This document shows, in pieces, positions 1 through 6,940 of a stretch of DNA of 38,205 nt. The stretch comes from Sphingosinicella sp. Lineage in GTDB: Bacteria > Pseudomonadota > Alphaproteobacteria > Sphingomonadales > Sphingomonadaceae. The position numbers were made by a program, and so were the translations under genes. The stretch is from the NCBI RefSeq assembly GCF_013911755.1, contig NZ_JACESP010000030.1, positions 1-38,205 on the forward strand. Direction: 5' to 3'. How positions within the stretch are numbered: the stretch's first letter is position 1; every line of letters starts with the position of its first letter. The notes beneath the pieces are model-generated. The model was not told the origin of the DNA. It made no database searches and was given only the letters and a program-made list of their open reading frames with translations.

Positions 1-377
1 ATGATGCGCGAAATCTGCGCGTCCGTGATCTCGGGGTGGTTGCGCACGATCCAGGCGATGCCGTCCGGCTTGTCCTGCCGCTTCGATACCGGCGTGTAGC
101 GCGGTCCCTTGGTGCGGCGCTGCTGCTCCGGCCCCTTCTGCAGCACAAGGCTGTGCGCGGGGTTCGCCTGCCCCTTGTCGAGCTCGGCCTGTGTCAGGTC
201 GCCGGCGCGGATAGGATCGCGCGGGATATGCTTTGCAGAGGCCGTCTCGTCAGCGATCGCCTGCACTTCAAGCACATGAAGCCCACAGAAATCGGCGATC
301 TGCGAGAAGGTGAGCGCCGTGTTGTCGACCAGCCATGCAGCGGTCGCGTGCGGCATCAGCGGATAGTTCTGGGCCAT
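1..377 (-). CDS. trcR: TrcR-type cell-cycle transcriptional regulator (DUF1013), 3' end outside window
   Basis: Reading from the ATG at 377 towards base 1, about 125 residues are visible and the frame stays open to the window edge, so the C-terminus is missing. The protein starts MAQNYPLMPHATAAWLVDNT and contains FSQIADFCGLH, RTKGPRYTPVSKRQDKPD and WIVRNHPEITDAQISRI. These match the DUF1013/TrcR family, a small conserved alphaproteobacterial protein implicated in cell-cycle transcription and built around helix-turn-helix-like segments. The full family length is roughly 160-180 aa, so most of it is here. A purine-rich AGAGG precedes the start. It lies downstream of the glycosyltransferase gene, separated by a hairpin/terminator and preceded by its own good sigma70-like promoter. 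Family assignment is by recall of conserved motifs and is fairly secure. Confidence 0.88.
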   Translation of the reverse strand, partial: MAQNYPLMPHATAAWLVDNTALTFSQIADFCGLHVLEVQAIADETASAKHIPRDPIRAGDLTQAELDKGQANPAHSLVLQKGPEQQRRTKGPRYTPVSKRQDKPDGIAWIVRNHPEITDAQISRI

Positions 378-404
378 GGCGAATGCGCCTCTTCTCGAAA
401 GAGC

Positions 405-436
405 GAAATAAAAGGGCCGCCCTTTGGGGGGCGGCC
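405..436 (-). terminator. Rho-independent terminator or leader attenuator upstream of trcR
   Basis: On the minus strand an 8-bp GC-only stem (429-436 paired with 415-422) with a six-base loop is followed by a T-rich run (TTTTATTT, 413-406). It lies just after the glycosyltransferase stop codon. It also lies downstream of a strong-looking promoter for trcR at 448-476, so it may act as an attenuator in the trcR leader rather than only as the terminator of the upstream gene. Confidence 0.8.
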
Positions 437-447
437 GGTACACCTAA

Positions 448-476
448 ACTATAGGCACGGCTCAAGCCGCGATCAA
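448..476 (-). promoter_or_regulatory. Putative sigma70-type promoter of trcR
   Basis: On the minus strand TTGATC (476-471) and TATAGT (453-448) are separated by exactly 17 bases. The -35 element overlaps the last codons of the glycosyltransferase gene. The predicted start, near 441, would put the GC-rich hairpin at the very 5' end of the trcR transcript. Confidence 0.6.
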
Positions 477-1481
477 GGGATTTAGCGGTACGAGTGCGCC
501 CCGAAACTCCGCCGCCGCGCGTTCCCAGCTGAAACTGCGGCCATACGCAGCGCACGCAGCGCGATCCTTGCCGAGTGCCCCGGCAATGGCGGTGTCGAGG
601 TCTTCATCGAGGCAGCCGGTCTCCGGCGTCACGATGTCGATCGGCCCCTGCACCGGATACGCCGCCACGGGAACGCCGGAAGCCAATGCCTCGATCAGCA
701 CCATGCCGAACGTGTCGGTGCGGCTTGGGAACACGAACACGTCCGCGCCCGCGTAGGCCGAGGCGAGCGCCGCGCCGCGAAGCGCGCCGAGGAAGATCAC
801 GTCGGGGAACTTCCGTTCGAGCGCCTTTCGCGCTGGGCCGTCGCCCACCACGACGCGCGTGCCCGGATGGCGCGTGGCGAGGAAGGCCTCGATGTTCTTT
901 TCCACCGCGACACGCCCCACATACAGCTGAATGGGGCGGGGCAGCGCCGCATAGGCCGCGTGCGGCGCACTCTGCGCCGAGAAGTTCGCAAGGTCGACGC
1001 CGCGTCCAAATGGCGCCGTGGGGCCGATGCCCTGCGCGGCAAGCTGCCGGCGCAGGCTCGGCGTCGCAGCGAGAACGCTCGCGGCGGGGCCGTGGAACCA
1101 CCGCTCGTACCGCCAGAACCATGCGGCGGGCAGCCCGGTGCGCGCCGATACATAGTCCGGAAAATGTGTGTGATAGGCGGTCGTGAAGGGAAGGCGGGCG
1201 CGCAGGCACCAGCGCCGCGCGGCGAGCCCGAGCGGGCCTTCTGTGGCGATATGAATGGCTTCGGCGCCAAAAGCACGCAAACGCCGCCCGACCTGGCCGG
1301 TCGTGGCAAGCGCCAGCCGGATCTCGCCGTAGCCGGGGCAGGGCACCGACGGCCACGCATCGGGGGAAAGTACGAGCACGCTGTGCCCGGCGCGTTCCAG
1401 CTCGCCGCGCACCATCTGCAGCGTGCGCACCACGCCGTTCACTTGCGGCTCCCACGCATCGGTCACGATCGCTATGCGCAT
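462..1481 (-). CDS. GT4-family glycosyltransferase
   Basis: A 339-aa retaining glycosyltransferase of the GT-B fold, family 4, similar in motif content to MgtA/PimB-like mannosyl- or glucosyltransferases. The N-terminal Rossmann half begins with VTDAWEPQVNGVV (6-18) and holds the acceptor-side motif AYHTHFPDY (102-110). The C-terminal donor-binding half has YVGRVAVEKN (187-196) and the signature FPSRTDTFGMVLIEALASG (251-269), with Glu264 as the conserved EX7E glutamate. No signal peptide or membrane helix is seen, so it probably works on the inner face of the cytoplasmic membrane. The ATG at 1481 has only a weak ribosome site. It is downstream of an LpxH-like phosphatase on the same strand, which suggests a glycolipid role; the actual sugar and acceptor cannot be told from sequence. 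Confidence 0.85.
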   Translation of the reverse strand: MRIAIVTDAWEPQVNGVVRTLQMVRGELERAGHSVLVLSPDAWPSVPCPGYGEIRLALATTGQVGRRLRAFGAEAIHIATEGPLGLAARRWCLRARLPFTTAYHTHFPDYVSARTGLPAAWFWRYERWFHGPAASVLAATPSLRRQLAAQGIGPTAPFGRGVDLANFSAQSAPHAAYAALPRPIQLYVGRVAVEKNIEAFLATRHPGTRVVVGDGPARKALERKFPDVIFLGALRGAALASAYAGADVFVFPSRTDTFGMVLIEALASGVPVAAYPVQGPIDIVTPETGCLDEDLDTAIAGALGKDRAACAAYGRSFSWERAAAEFRGALVPLNPLIAA

Positions 1482-1508
1482 GGGGCGGCGTGTCCCTCGG
1501 CCTTGGCC

Positions 1509-1548
1509 TGTCCTGAGCGCTTGCCTTCGCAGGCTGTCGAAGGGCTCA
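1509..1548. repeat. Intergenic hairpin-forming repeat-like segment
   Basis: Between the metallophosphoesterase and the glycosyltransferase, a segment running from TGTCCTGAGC (1509-1518) to CTGTCGAAGGGCTCA (ending 1548) has TGAGC/GCTCA end arms and an internal GCTTGC/GCAGGC pairing. Sequences of the form TGTCCTGAGC...GTCGAAGGGC are recalled as common intergenic repeats in sphingomonad genomes. Only one copy is seen in this window. Confidence 0.4.
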
Positions 1549-1577
1549 ATGTGAAATCCCTTGTGGCTCTACGTCCA

Positions 1578-1605
1578 TCATCCCGATCGAAGTCGAGGGA
1601 CGCAC
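1578..1605. repeat. Single arm of the REP-like element also found at 9468-9552
   Basis: These 28 bases match 9525-9552 with one difference (GATCG here, GAGCG there). No opposing arm lies next to this copy, so it looks like a solitary or decayed unit. It sits 26 bases beyond the stop codon of the metallophosphoesterase gene (minus strand). Confidence 0.7.
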
Positions 1606-1631
1606 GATATCGCATCAGGTCTGCCCGCAAC

Positions 1632-2483
1632 TCAGGCCGCGTTTGCCTGCTGCATGGGAAGCACGCGCGCGTTCATCTCGTCGGCCCAGTGCAGGATTTC
1701 CATTTCGCCGTTGAAATGTTCGACGAGCGCAGTGCAGCCTTCCACCCAGTCGCCATCGTTGTAGTAGACGACGTCGCCGAACTGCCGCTGCTCCGCGGTG
1801 TGAATGTGGCCGCAGACGACGCCGTCGAGCTGACGGTCTCCGGCCGCCTTCGCCACGGCTTCCTCGAAGCGGCTGATGAACTCCACCGCGTTCTTCACCT
1901 TGTGCTTGGCGTGCTTGGAAAGCGACCAATAGGGCATGCCGAAACGCGCCCGCACCTTGTTGACGACCGTGTTCAGCTTCATCAGCAATTCGTATGCGGC
2001 GTCGCCGAGGAACGCGAGCCAGCGCGCGTAGAGCACCACGGCGTCGAACTCGTCGCCGTGCAGCACGAGCAGGCGGCGGCCGTCGGCGGTCTCGTGGATC
2101 GCCTTCGAACGGATCTCGACGCCGCCGAAGCTGAGCCCGGTGAACTGGCGGAACACCTCGTCGTGGTTGCCTGGAATGTAGATCACGCGCGTACCGCGCT
2201 TGGCGCGCTTCAAAAGCCGCCAGACAATGTCGTTATGCTTCGCGGGCCAATACCAGCTCTTCTTCAGCCGCCACCCGTCGATGATGTCGCCGACGAGGAA
2301 GAGCGTGTCGGAATCGACGCTGTCGAGAAAATCGATCAGCAGATCGGCATTGCACCCGCGTGTGCCGAGATGCACGTCCGATATCCAGATCGTGCGGTAG
2401 CGGCGGCGATCGCTCTTCCGGACCTCAGGCTCGCTCGGCCGAAGCGACGCGATGCGATCGGCAAAGTCGTCAGGCGCAAACAT
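1632..2483 (-). CDS. LpxH-like calcineurin-type metallophosphoesterase (UDP-2,3-diacylglucosamine diphosphatase family)
   Basis: A 283-aa phosphoesterase with the full set of binuclear-metal motifs: SDVHLG (35-40), GDIIDGW (65-71), GNHDE (105-109), LHGDEFD (141-147) and GHIHT (225-229). Its layout is that of the UDP-2,3-diacylglucosamine diphosphatase family, which includes LpxH. Alphaproteobacteria usually carry LpxI for lipid A, and many sphingomonads have glycosphingolipids instead of LPS, so the true substrate may be another phospholipid or nucleotide-linked lipid. GGAGG at 2499-2495 serves either the ATG at 2483 (chosen, spacing 11) or a TTG at 2489 (spacing 5). A GTG at 2501 would place the ribosome site inside the gene. 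It probably shares a transcript with the GT4 gene downstream. Confidence 0.85.
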   Translation of the reverse strand: MFAPDDFADRIASLRPSEPEVRKSDRRRYRTIWISDVHLGTRGCNADLLIDFLDSVDSDTLFLVGDIIDGWRLKKSWYWPAKHNDIVWRLLKRAKRGTRVIYIPGNHDEVFRQFTGLSFGGVEIRSKAIHETADGRRLLVLHGDEFDAVVLYARWLAFLGDAAYELLMKLNTVVNKVRARFGMPYWSLSKHAKHKVKNAVEFISRFEEAVAKAAGDRQLDGVVCGHIHTAEQRQFGDVVYYNDGDWVEGCTALVEHFNGEMEILHWADEMNARVLPMQQANAA

Positions 2484-2593
2484 GTTCAAGTCGACCTCCA
2501 CTGGCGGACGGCTGTTTGCGCGCCAGCGTATCGCGTTGTTGCGTTACGATTTGCAGGCCGAATTATGAAGGTTTTGCGCGAGTCGCGGCGAAA

Positions 2594-3220
2594 TCAAGCG
2601 TGGGAATCGATCCAGATGTGTCCTGGCAGGCCGGCAACGCGGGCGAGCCACCCCTGCACGCGAGGATAGCGCGCAAGTTCGAACCCGCCGCCCTCTTCGC
2701 ACACGTGCGTATAGGCGTAGAGTGCGATGTCGGCGAGGCTGAAGCTGTTCCCGACGAACCACTGGCGATGCGTCAGATGCTCATCCATCAGCTTGAGCGC
2801 CGCTTCGCCGCCCGCGCGCTTGCCGTCGATCTGCGCCCGCTGCGCTTCCGAAAGCGCGGCGCGCCCGACATAGGCGAGCCAGAAGCGCAGCGTCGCGATA
2901 TTGGGCTCGTGATTATACTGCTCCCAGAACATCCAGCGCAGCATGTCCGCCTCGTCCCAGCGGTCTTCGGGGATCAGCGCCGAGCCTTTCGCAAGGTAGA
3001 AGATCGCCGCGTTCGATTCCGGCAGATAGCGATCACCCACCTGCAACACCGGCACGCGGCCGTTCGCGTTCACGGTGGAAAGATAGGCCGGCGTGCGCGT
3101 CTCGCCCTTGCGGATGTCGTAGAGCCTGCGTTCCAGCGGGAAGCCGAGGTGTGCCGCCGTCAGGCGGATCTTGTAGCAATTGCCCGAAACCGGGTCTTCA
3201 TGCAGCGTCAACCTGTCCAT
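2594..3220 (-). CDS. Glutathione S-transferase family protein
   Basis: A 208-aa cytosolic GST. The thioredoxin-fold half starts MDRLTLHEDPVSGNCYKIRL, with the expected cis-Pro region GRVPVLQVGDRYLPESNAAIF. The all-alpha half includes WFVGNSFSLADIALYAYTH, the usual N-capping-box motif of GSTs. The exact class is uncertain: the active-site residue could be Ser12 or Cys15. The ATG at 3220 overlaps the end of the quinone oxidoreductase gene by 23 bases; a longer frame back to 3295 would lie deep inside that gene and is unlikely. The overlap with an oxidoreductase gene suggests shared expression in handling electrophiles or quinones. Confidence 0.85.
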   Translation of the reverse strand: MDRLTLHEDPVSGNCYKIRLTAAHLGFPLERRLYDIRKGETRTPAYLSTVNANGRVPVLQVGDRYLPESNAAIFYLAKGSALIPEDRWDEADMLRWMFWEQYNHEPNIATLRFWLAYVGRAALSEAQRAQIDGKRAGGEAALKLMDEHLTHRQWFVGNSFSLADIALYAYTHVCEEGGGFELARYPRVQGWLARVAGLPGHIWIDSHA

Positions 3221-4217
3221 GCGCGATCTCCAGTACGACCTTGCCCACGTGTTCGCCCGATTCGAGATAACGATGCGCGTCCGCTGCGGCCTCAAGCGGG
3301 AATACGCGGTCGACGACGGCCTTCAAGCCACCACCGAACAGCGGCCAGACATCGGCGGCAAGACTGTCGGCAAGCAGCGATTTGTATTCGACGCTGCGCG
3401 GGCGCAGCATCGATCCCGTCAGGATCAGGCCCTTGCGCATGACGGCACCGAGATCGAGTTCGCCGGTCTGCCCACGCTGGAACGCGATCGACACATGACG
3501 CCCGCTTTCGCCGAGGCACTTGATGTTGCGCGCCAGATAATCGCCGCCCACCATGTCGAGCACGACGTTGACGCCGCGCCCGCTCGTGATCCGCGCGACC
3601 TCGGCAACGAAATCCTGCGCCTTGTAATCGATCGCGTGATCGGCGCCGAGCGCCAGCGCAGCCGCGCATTTTTCCGCGCTGCCGCAGGTCACGATCGACG
3701 TCAGCCCGAACGCCTTGCAAAGCAGGATCGCGGTAACGCCGATGCCGCTGGTGCCCCCATGGATCAGCGCGGTTTCGCCGGGCGCGCCGTAGCCGCGCTC
3801 GAAGAGGTTTGACCACACCGTGAAATACGTCTCGGGCAGGCTCGCCGCCTCGATAAGCGTCAGCCCCTCGGGCACCGGCAGGCACTGGCCCTCGGGCACG
3901 GTGCAATACTGCGCATAGCCGCCACCCGCGACGAGCGCGCACACCTGCTGGCCGATCTGCAGACGGCCCGCACCGGCGCCAACCGCAACGATTTCGCCTG
4001 CAATTTCAAGTCCCGGGATCGAAGGCGCGCCGGGCGGCATCGGATAGAGGCCGAGGCGCTGCAGCACGTCGGGCCGGTTCACGCCCGCGGCGGCGACCTT
4101 CACGAGCACTTCGCCGTCCTTCGGCACGGGTACGGGGCGGCGGACGGGGATGAGCACTTCGGGGCCGCCGGGGCCTTCGGGGTCGATCGCGATCATGTCC
4201 ACTGGAACCCCGGCCAT
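3198..4217 (-). CDS. NAD(P)H quinone oxidoreductase, PIG3/zinc-free MDR type
   Basis: A 339-aa medium-chain reductase. The GroES-like half contains AAGVNRPDVLQR (43-54) and GLEIAGEIVAVG (69-80). The Rossmann half has the NADPH-binding motif HGGTSGIG (153-160). The zinc ligands of alcohol dehydrogenases are absent, consistent with the PIG3-like quinone oxidoreductase group, which reduces quinones or enals with NADPH. Start is the ATG at 4217, preceded by a strong GGGGGAGG about 8 bases upstream. It is divergent from the DUF1192 gene, a pairing recalled as common in alphaproteobacteria, and it overlaps the GST gene at its 3' end. Confidence 0.9.
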   Translation of the reverse strand: MAGVPVDMIAIDPEGPGGPEVLIPVRRPVPVPKDGEVLVKVAAAGVNRPDVLQRLGLYPMPPGAPSIPGLEIAGEIVAVGAGAGRLQIGQQVCALVAGGGYAQYCTVPEGQCLPVPEGLTLIEAASLPETYFTVWSNLFERGYGAPGETALIHGGTSGIGVTAILLCKAFGLTSIVTCGSAEKCAAALALGADHAIDYKAQDFVAEVARITSGRGVNVVLDMVGGDYLARNIKCLGESGRHVSIAFQRGQTGELDLGAVMRKGLILTGSMLRPRSVEYKSLLADSLAADVWPLFGGGLKAVVDRVFPLEAAADAHRYLESGEHVGKVVLEIAHGQVDAA

Positions 4218-4281
4218 GACGTCATCCTCCCCCTTGTTCGCGGCGCCCCTCTAGCGCAGATTGCGCGGCCATTCCAGACAC

Positions 4282-4291
4282 GGGTTAACCC
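4282..4291. repeat. Perfect 10-bp palindrome in the divergent intergenic region
   Basis: GGGTTAACCC reads the same on both strands and ends two bases before the ATG of the DUF1192 gene, where a ribosome binding site would be expected. It may be an operator, but no regulator can be named. Confidence 0.4.
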
Positions 4292-4292
4292 T

Positions 4293-4490
4293 ATGGACGA
4301 CGATTTTCTGCCGAAAACGAAAGACGATCCGCTGACCCTGTTCACGCGGCAGGATCTCGATCCGCTGTCGCAGGACGAACTGAGGGCGCGCATCGCCGCG
4401 CTTGAAGCCGAGATCGGGCGAACGCGCGCCAAGCTCACCGCGGCGGGCAGCGTGAAATCCGCCGCTGACGCGCTTTTCGCACGAAAATAG
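4293..4490 (+). CDS. DUF1192 family small protein
   Basis: A 65-aa acidic, mostly helical protein starting MDDDFLPKTKDDPL, with LDPLSQDELRARIAALEAEI (the family core) and a short predicted coiled coil at about 30-50. This is the DUF1192 family of small alphaproteobacterial proteins, whose function is unknown. No clear Shine-Dalgarno sequence precedes the ATG; a GGGTTAACCC palindrome ends two bases before it, so the message could be short-leadered or leaderless. It is divergent from the quinone oxidoreductase gene. Confidence 0.85.
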   Translation: MDDDFLPKTKDDPLTLFTRQDLDPLSQDELRARIAALEAEIGRTRAKLTAAGSVKSAADALFARK

Positions 4491-4566
4491 ACGCCTCTCA
4501 CAAGTCACGGGATGCGCGCGCCGCCGCTGCGGCACATGCTCCGGACAACAAACGTGGGAGGGTCTC

Positions 4567-5661
4567 TTGAATTTCGATTTCTCGGACGACGCACGCGCGC
4601 TCAGCGAGTCCGCCCGGCGTATGCTGTCGCAGCACGCGGGGCCGGATGCGGCGCGGCGCATCATGGATTCGGATGCGCCCTATGATACGGCGCTGTGGCG
4701 GCAGGTCGTCGACCTCGGCCTCACCGCCGCGCGCGTGCCCGAGGCGCACGGCGGCGTCGGCCTCTCGCCCGAGGAAAGCTGCGTGCTCGCCGAGGAATTC
4801 GGCCGCAGCCTCGCGCCCGTCCCCTTCCTCTCGACGCTGCTCGCAACCGAGGCGCTGCTTCTTGCCGGAACCGAGGCGCAGCAGGCGAAATACCTCCCCG
4901 GCATCGCCGACGGCAGCACGATCGCCTGCTACGCATGGGGCGAAGGCGCGAATTCGCCCGCCGCGATCCCCGCGACACGCGCCGCGGGCGGCAAGCTGAC
5001 CGGCACGAAATCCCCCGTGGCCGACGCGCTCGCCGCGAGCCTCGCGGTCGTCACTGCCGCCGGCGAGGACGGCCCGACGTTCTGGCTCGTCGATCTGAAA
5101 GACGCCGCCGTCGCGCCCGCCGCGACGCTCGATCTCGTCCGCAAGCACGGCACGATCACGCTTGAAGGCACCCCCGCCGAACCGCTCGGCACCGCCGCCG
5201 ACTACCAACGCTTCCTCGATCGCGCGGCGGTGATCCTCGCGTTCGAAGCGATCGGCACCGCGAGCGCCGCAATGGAAATGGCCGTCGGCTACGCCAGGGA
5301 CCGCGTCGCCTTCGGCCAGCGCATCGGCCGCTATCAGGGCGTCAAGCACAAGTGCGCCGACATGTACATCAAGCTCGAACTCGCCCGCGCGCACGCGCTT
5401 TACGGCGCATGGGCGTTCGCGGCGGATGCCGACGAGCTGCGCCACGCCGCCGCCGCCGCGCGCGCCGCCAGCCTCGATGCGGTCCGCTTCGCCGCCGAGG
5501 AGAATGTGCAGCTGCACGGCGGCATCGGCTTCACGTGGGAATCGAACTGCCAGTTCTACTACCGCCGCGCTCGGCAGCTATCCGCGTCGCTCGGCAGCCG
5601 CGCGTTCTGGGCGGACCGGCTGGTGCGCGCGCTCGAACAGCGCAACCGCGCCGCCGCCTGA
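4567..5661 (+). CDS. Acyl-CoA dehydrogenase, subunit lacking the usual C-terminal catalytic Glu motif
   Basis: A 364-aa flavoprotein with the three acyl-CoA dehydrogenase domains: N-terminal helices (1-115), a short, reduced beta domain (116-210) and C-terminal helices (211-364). It keeps RVAFGQRIGRYQGVKHK (246-262) and QLHGGIGFTWE (315-325) for FAD contact. The C-terminal segment ends without the EGT-type loop that carries the catalytic Glu in MCAD-like enzymes. Together with the adjacent 405-aa homologue this resembles heteromeric acyl-CoA dehydrogenases described in actinobacterial steroid breakdown. Start is a TTG at 4567 with GGGAGG five bases upstream. The second subunit gene follows after 12 bases, so co-expression is nearly certain. 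Substrate unknown. Confidence 0.88.
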   Translation: MNFDFSDDARALSESARRMLSQHAGPDAARRIMDSDAPYDTALWRQVVDLGLTAARVPEAHGGVGLSPEESCVLAEEFGRSLAPVPFLSTLLATEALLLAGTEAQQAKYLPGIADGSTIACYAWGEGANSPAAIPATRAAGGKLTGTKSPVADALAASLAVVTAAGEDGPTFWLVDLKDAAVAPAATLDLVRKHGTITLEGTPAEPLGTAADYQRFLDRAAVILAFEAIGTASAAMEMAVGYARDRVAFGQRIGRYQGVKHKCADMYIKLELARAHALYGAWAFAADADELRHAAAAARAASLDAVRFAAEENVQLHGGIGFTWESNCQFYYRRARQLSASLGSRAFWADRLVRALEQRNRAAA

Positions 5662-5673
5662 GGGAGAGAGACG

Positions 5674-6891
5674 ATGGATTTCAACGACACCCCGCAGGAA
5701 GCCGAATACCGCGCCAAGGTCCGCGCCTGGATCGCCGAAGCCGCGAAGGAATACGAAGGCCTTCCCGAGCCGAAATCGCAGGACGAATTCGTCACCCGCC
5801 AGAAGAGCTGGCAGAAAAAGAAATACGAAGCCGGCTACGCGGGCCTCACCTGGCCCAAGGCGTTCGGCGGGCAGGGGCTCGGGCCGATGAACGCGATCAT
5901 CTTCGGGCAGGAGGAGGCGAAATCCGCCGCACCGACCGGCCTCTATTCGATCGGCCTCGGCATGTGCATCCCCACCGTGTTCACGCACGGCGCGAAAGAG
6001 GTGATCGAACGCTTCGTGCCGAAGGCGCTGGAGGGCAGCGAGATCTGGTGCCAGCTCTTTTCCGAGCCCATCGCCGGCTCCGACCTCGCGGGCATCCGCA
6101 CCAAGGCCGTGCGCGACGGCGATGACTGGATCATCACTGGCCAGAAGGTGTGGACGACGTTCGCGCACCTTTCGGACTACGGCATCATCGTCACCCGCAC
6201 CGATCCGTCCGCGCCCAAGCACAAGGGCCTCACCATGTTCATTGTGGACATGCACGCACCGGGCGTCGACGCGCGGCCGCTCAAACAAATGTCGGGCGGC
6301 GCGGACTTCAACGAAGTGTTCTTCGATGGCGTCCGCGTGCCGGACGCATGGCGCATCGGCGCGGTCGGCGACGGCTGGAAGGCCGGGCTCACCACGCTGA
6401 TGAACGAGCGCCTCGCCGTCGGCGGCAAACCGCGCAATTCGCCCGGCTGGCGCACGCTGATGGAGCTTGCGAAGGGCATCGACACCGAACAGGGCCCCGC
6501 GATCGAACGCATGGACGTCCGCGCCCGCATCGCCGACACCTACATCAACGACGAGGGCGTAAAGCTGACGCAGATGCGCGCGCTTTCCGCGCTTTCGCAG
6601 GGCAAGACGCCGGGCGCGGAGCAATCCATCTCCAAGGTCGTCGTCGCGAAAACCATGCAGGACATGGCCGCCTTCGCGCTCGACCTCTCCGAAAGCGCGG
6701 GCTTCGCGGCGGGCGAGAAGGACAGCGAGCTTGCACGCCTGCAGGGCGCCTACATGTGGTCGGCGGGCCTCCGCATCGCGGGCGGCACCGACGAGATCCT
6801 GCGCAATATCATCGCCGAACGCGTGCTCGGCCTGCCGGGCGATCTGCGGCCGGACAAGGACACACCTTTCAACGAGATCGTACCCCTCTAG
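5674..6891 (+). CDS. Acyl-CoA dehydrogenase, larger subunit
   Basis: A 405-aa acyl-CoA dehydrogenase starting MDFNDTPQEAEYRAKVRAWI. The middle beta domain contains the conserved W(C)QLFSEPIAGSDLAG-type FAD/substrate loop and VWTTFAHLSDYGI. The C-terminal domain ends with GGTDEILRNIIAERVLGLP (370-388); Gly replaces the MCAD catalytic Glu just before Thr, as in several enzymes that use a base elsewhere or act as heteromers. GGGAGAGAGACG precedes the ATG. It follows the 364-aa homologue by 12 bases and probably forms an alpha2beta2 complex with it. Electrons would go to ETF. Chain-length or steroid/CoA substrate preference cannot be inferred. Confidence 0.9.
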   Translation: MDFNDTPQEAEYRAKVRAWIAEAAKEYEGLPEPKSQDEFVTRQKSWQKKKYEAGYAGLTWPKAFGGQGLGPMNAIIFGQEEAKSAAPTGLYSIGLGMCIPTVFTHGAKEVIERFVPKALEGSEIWCQLFSEPIAGSDLAGIRTKAVRDGDDWIITGQKVWTTFAHLSDYGIIVTRTDPSAPKHKGLTMFIVDMHAPGVDARPLKQMSGGADFNEVFFDGVRVPDAWRIGAVGDGWKAGLTTLMNERLAVGGKPRNSPGWRTLMELAKGIDTEQGPAIERMDVRARIADTYINDEGVKLTQMRALSALSQGKTPGAEQSISKVVVAKTMQDMAAFALDLSESAGFAAGEKDSELARLQGAYMWSAGLRIAGGTDEILRNIIAERVLGLPGDLRPDKDTPFNEIVPL

Positions 6892-6904
6892 GGCCGATGA
6901 CCCT

Positions 6905-6928
6905 TGGCAGCGGCCACTGCCGCTGCCA
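6905..6928 (+). other. Strong intercistronic hairpin
   Basis: A perfect 10-bp stem (6905-6914 with 6919-6928) closes a CACT loop between the acyl-CoA dehydrogenase stop and the hydrolase start at 6941. No T run follows, so it is not a standard terminator; it could stabilise the upstream message or modulate expression of the downstream gene. Confidence 0.6.
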
Positions 6929-6940
6929 CATGGGGTTCCG

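Noticed and set aside
867-2669. Open frame of 600 codons on the plus strand across the GT4 and phosphatase genes
   Set aside because: It spans two good minus-strand genes and their gap, and lacks any family motif.
5440-5475. Short GCC-rich tract resembling a tandem repeat
   Set aside because: It is an alanine/arginine-coding run inside the acyl-CoA dehydrogenase gene, explained by codon use.
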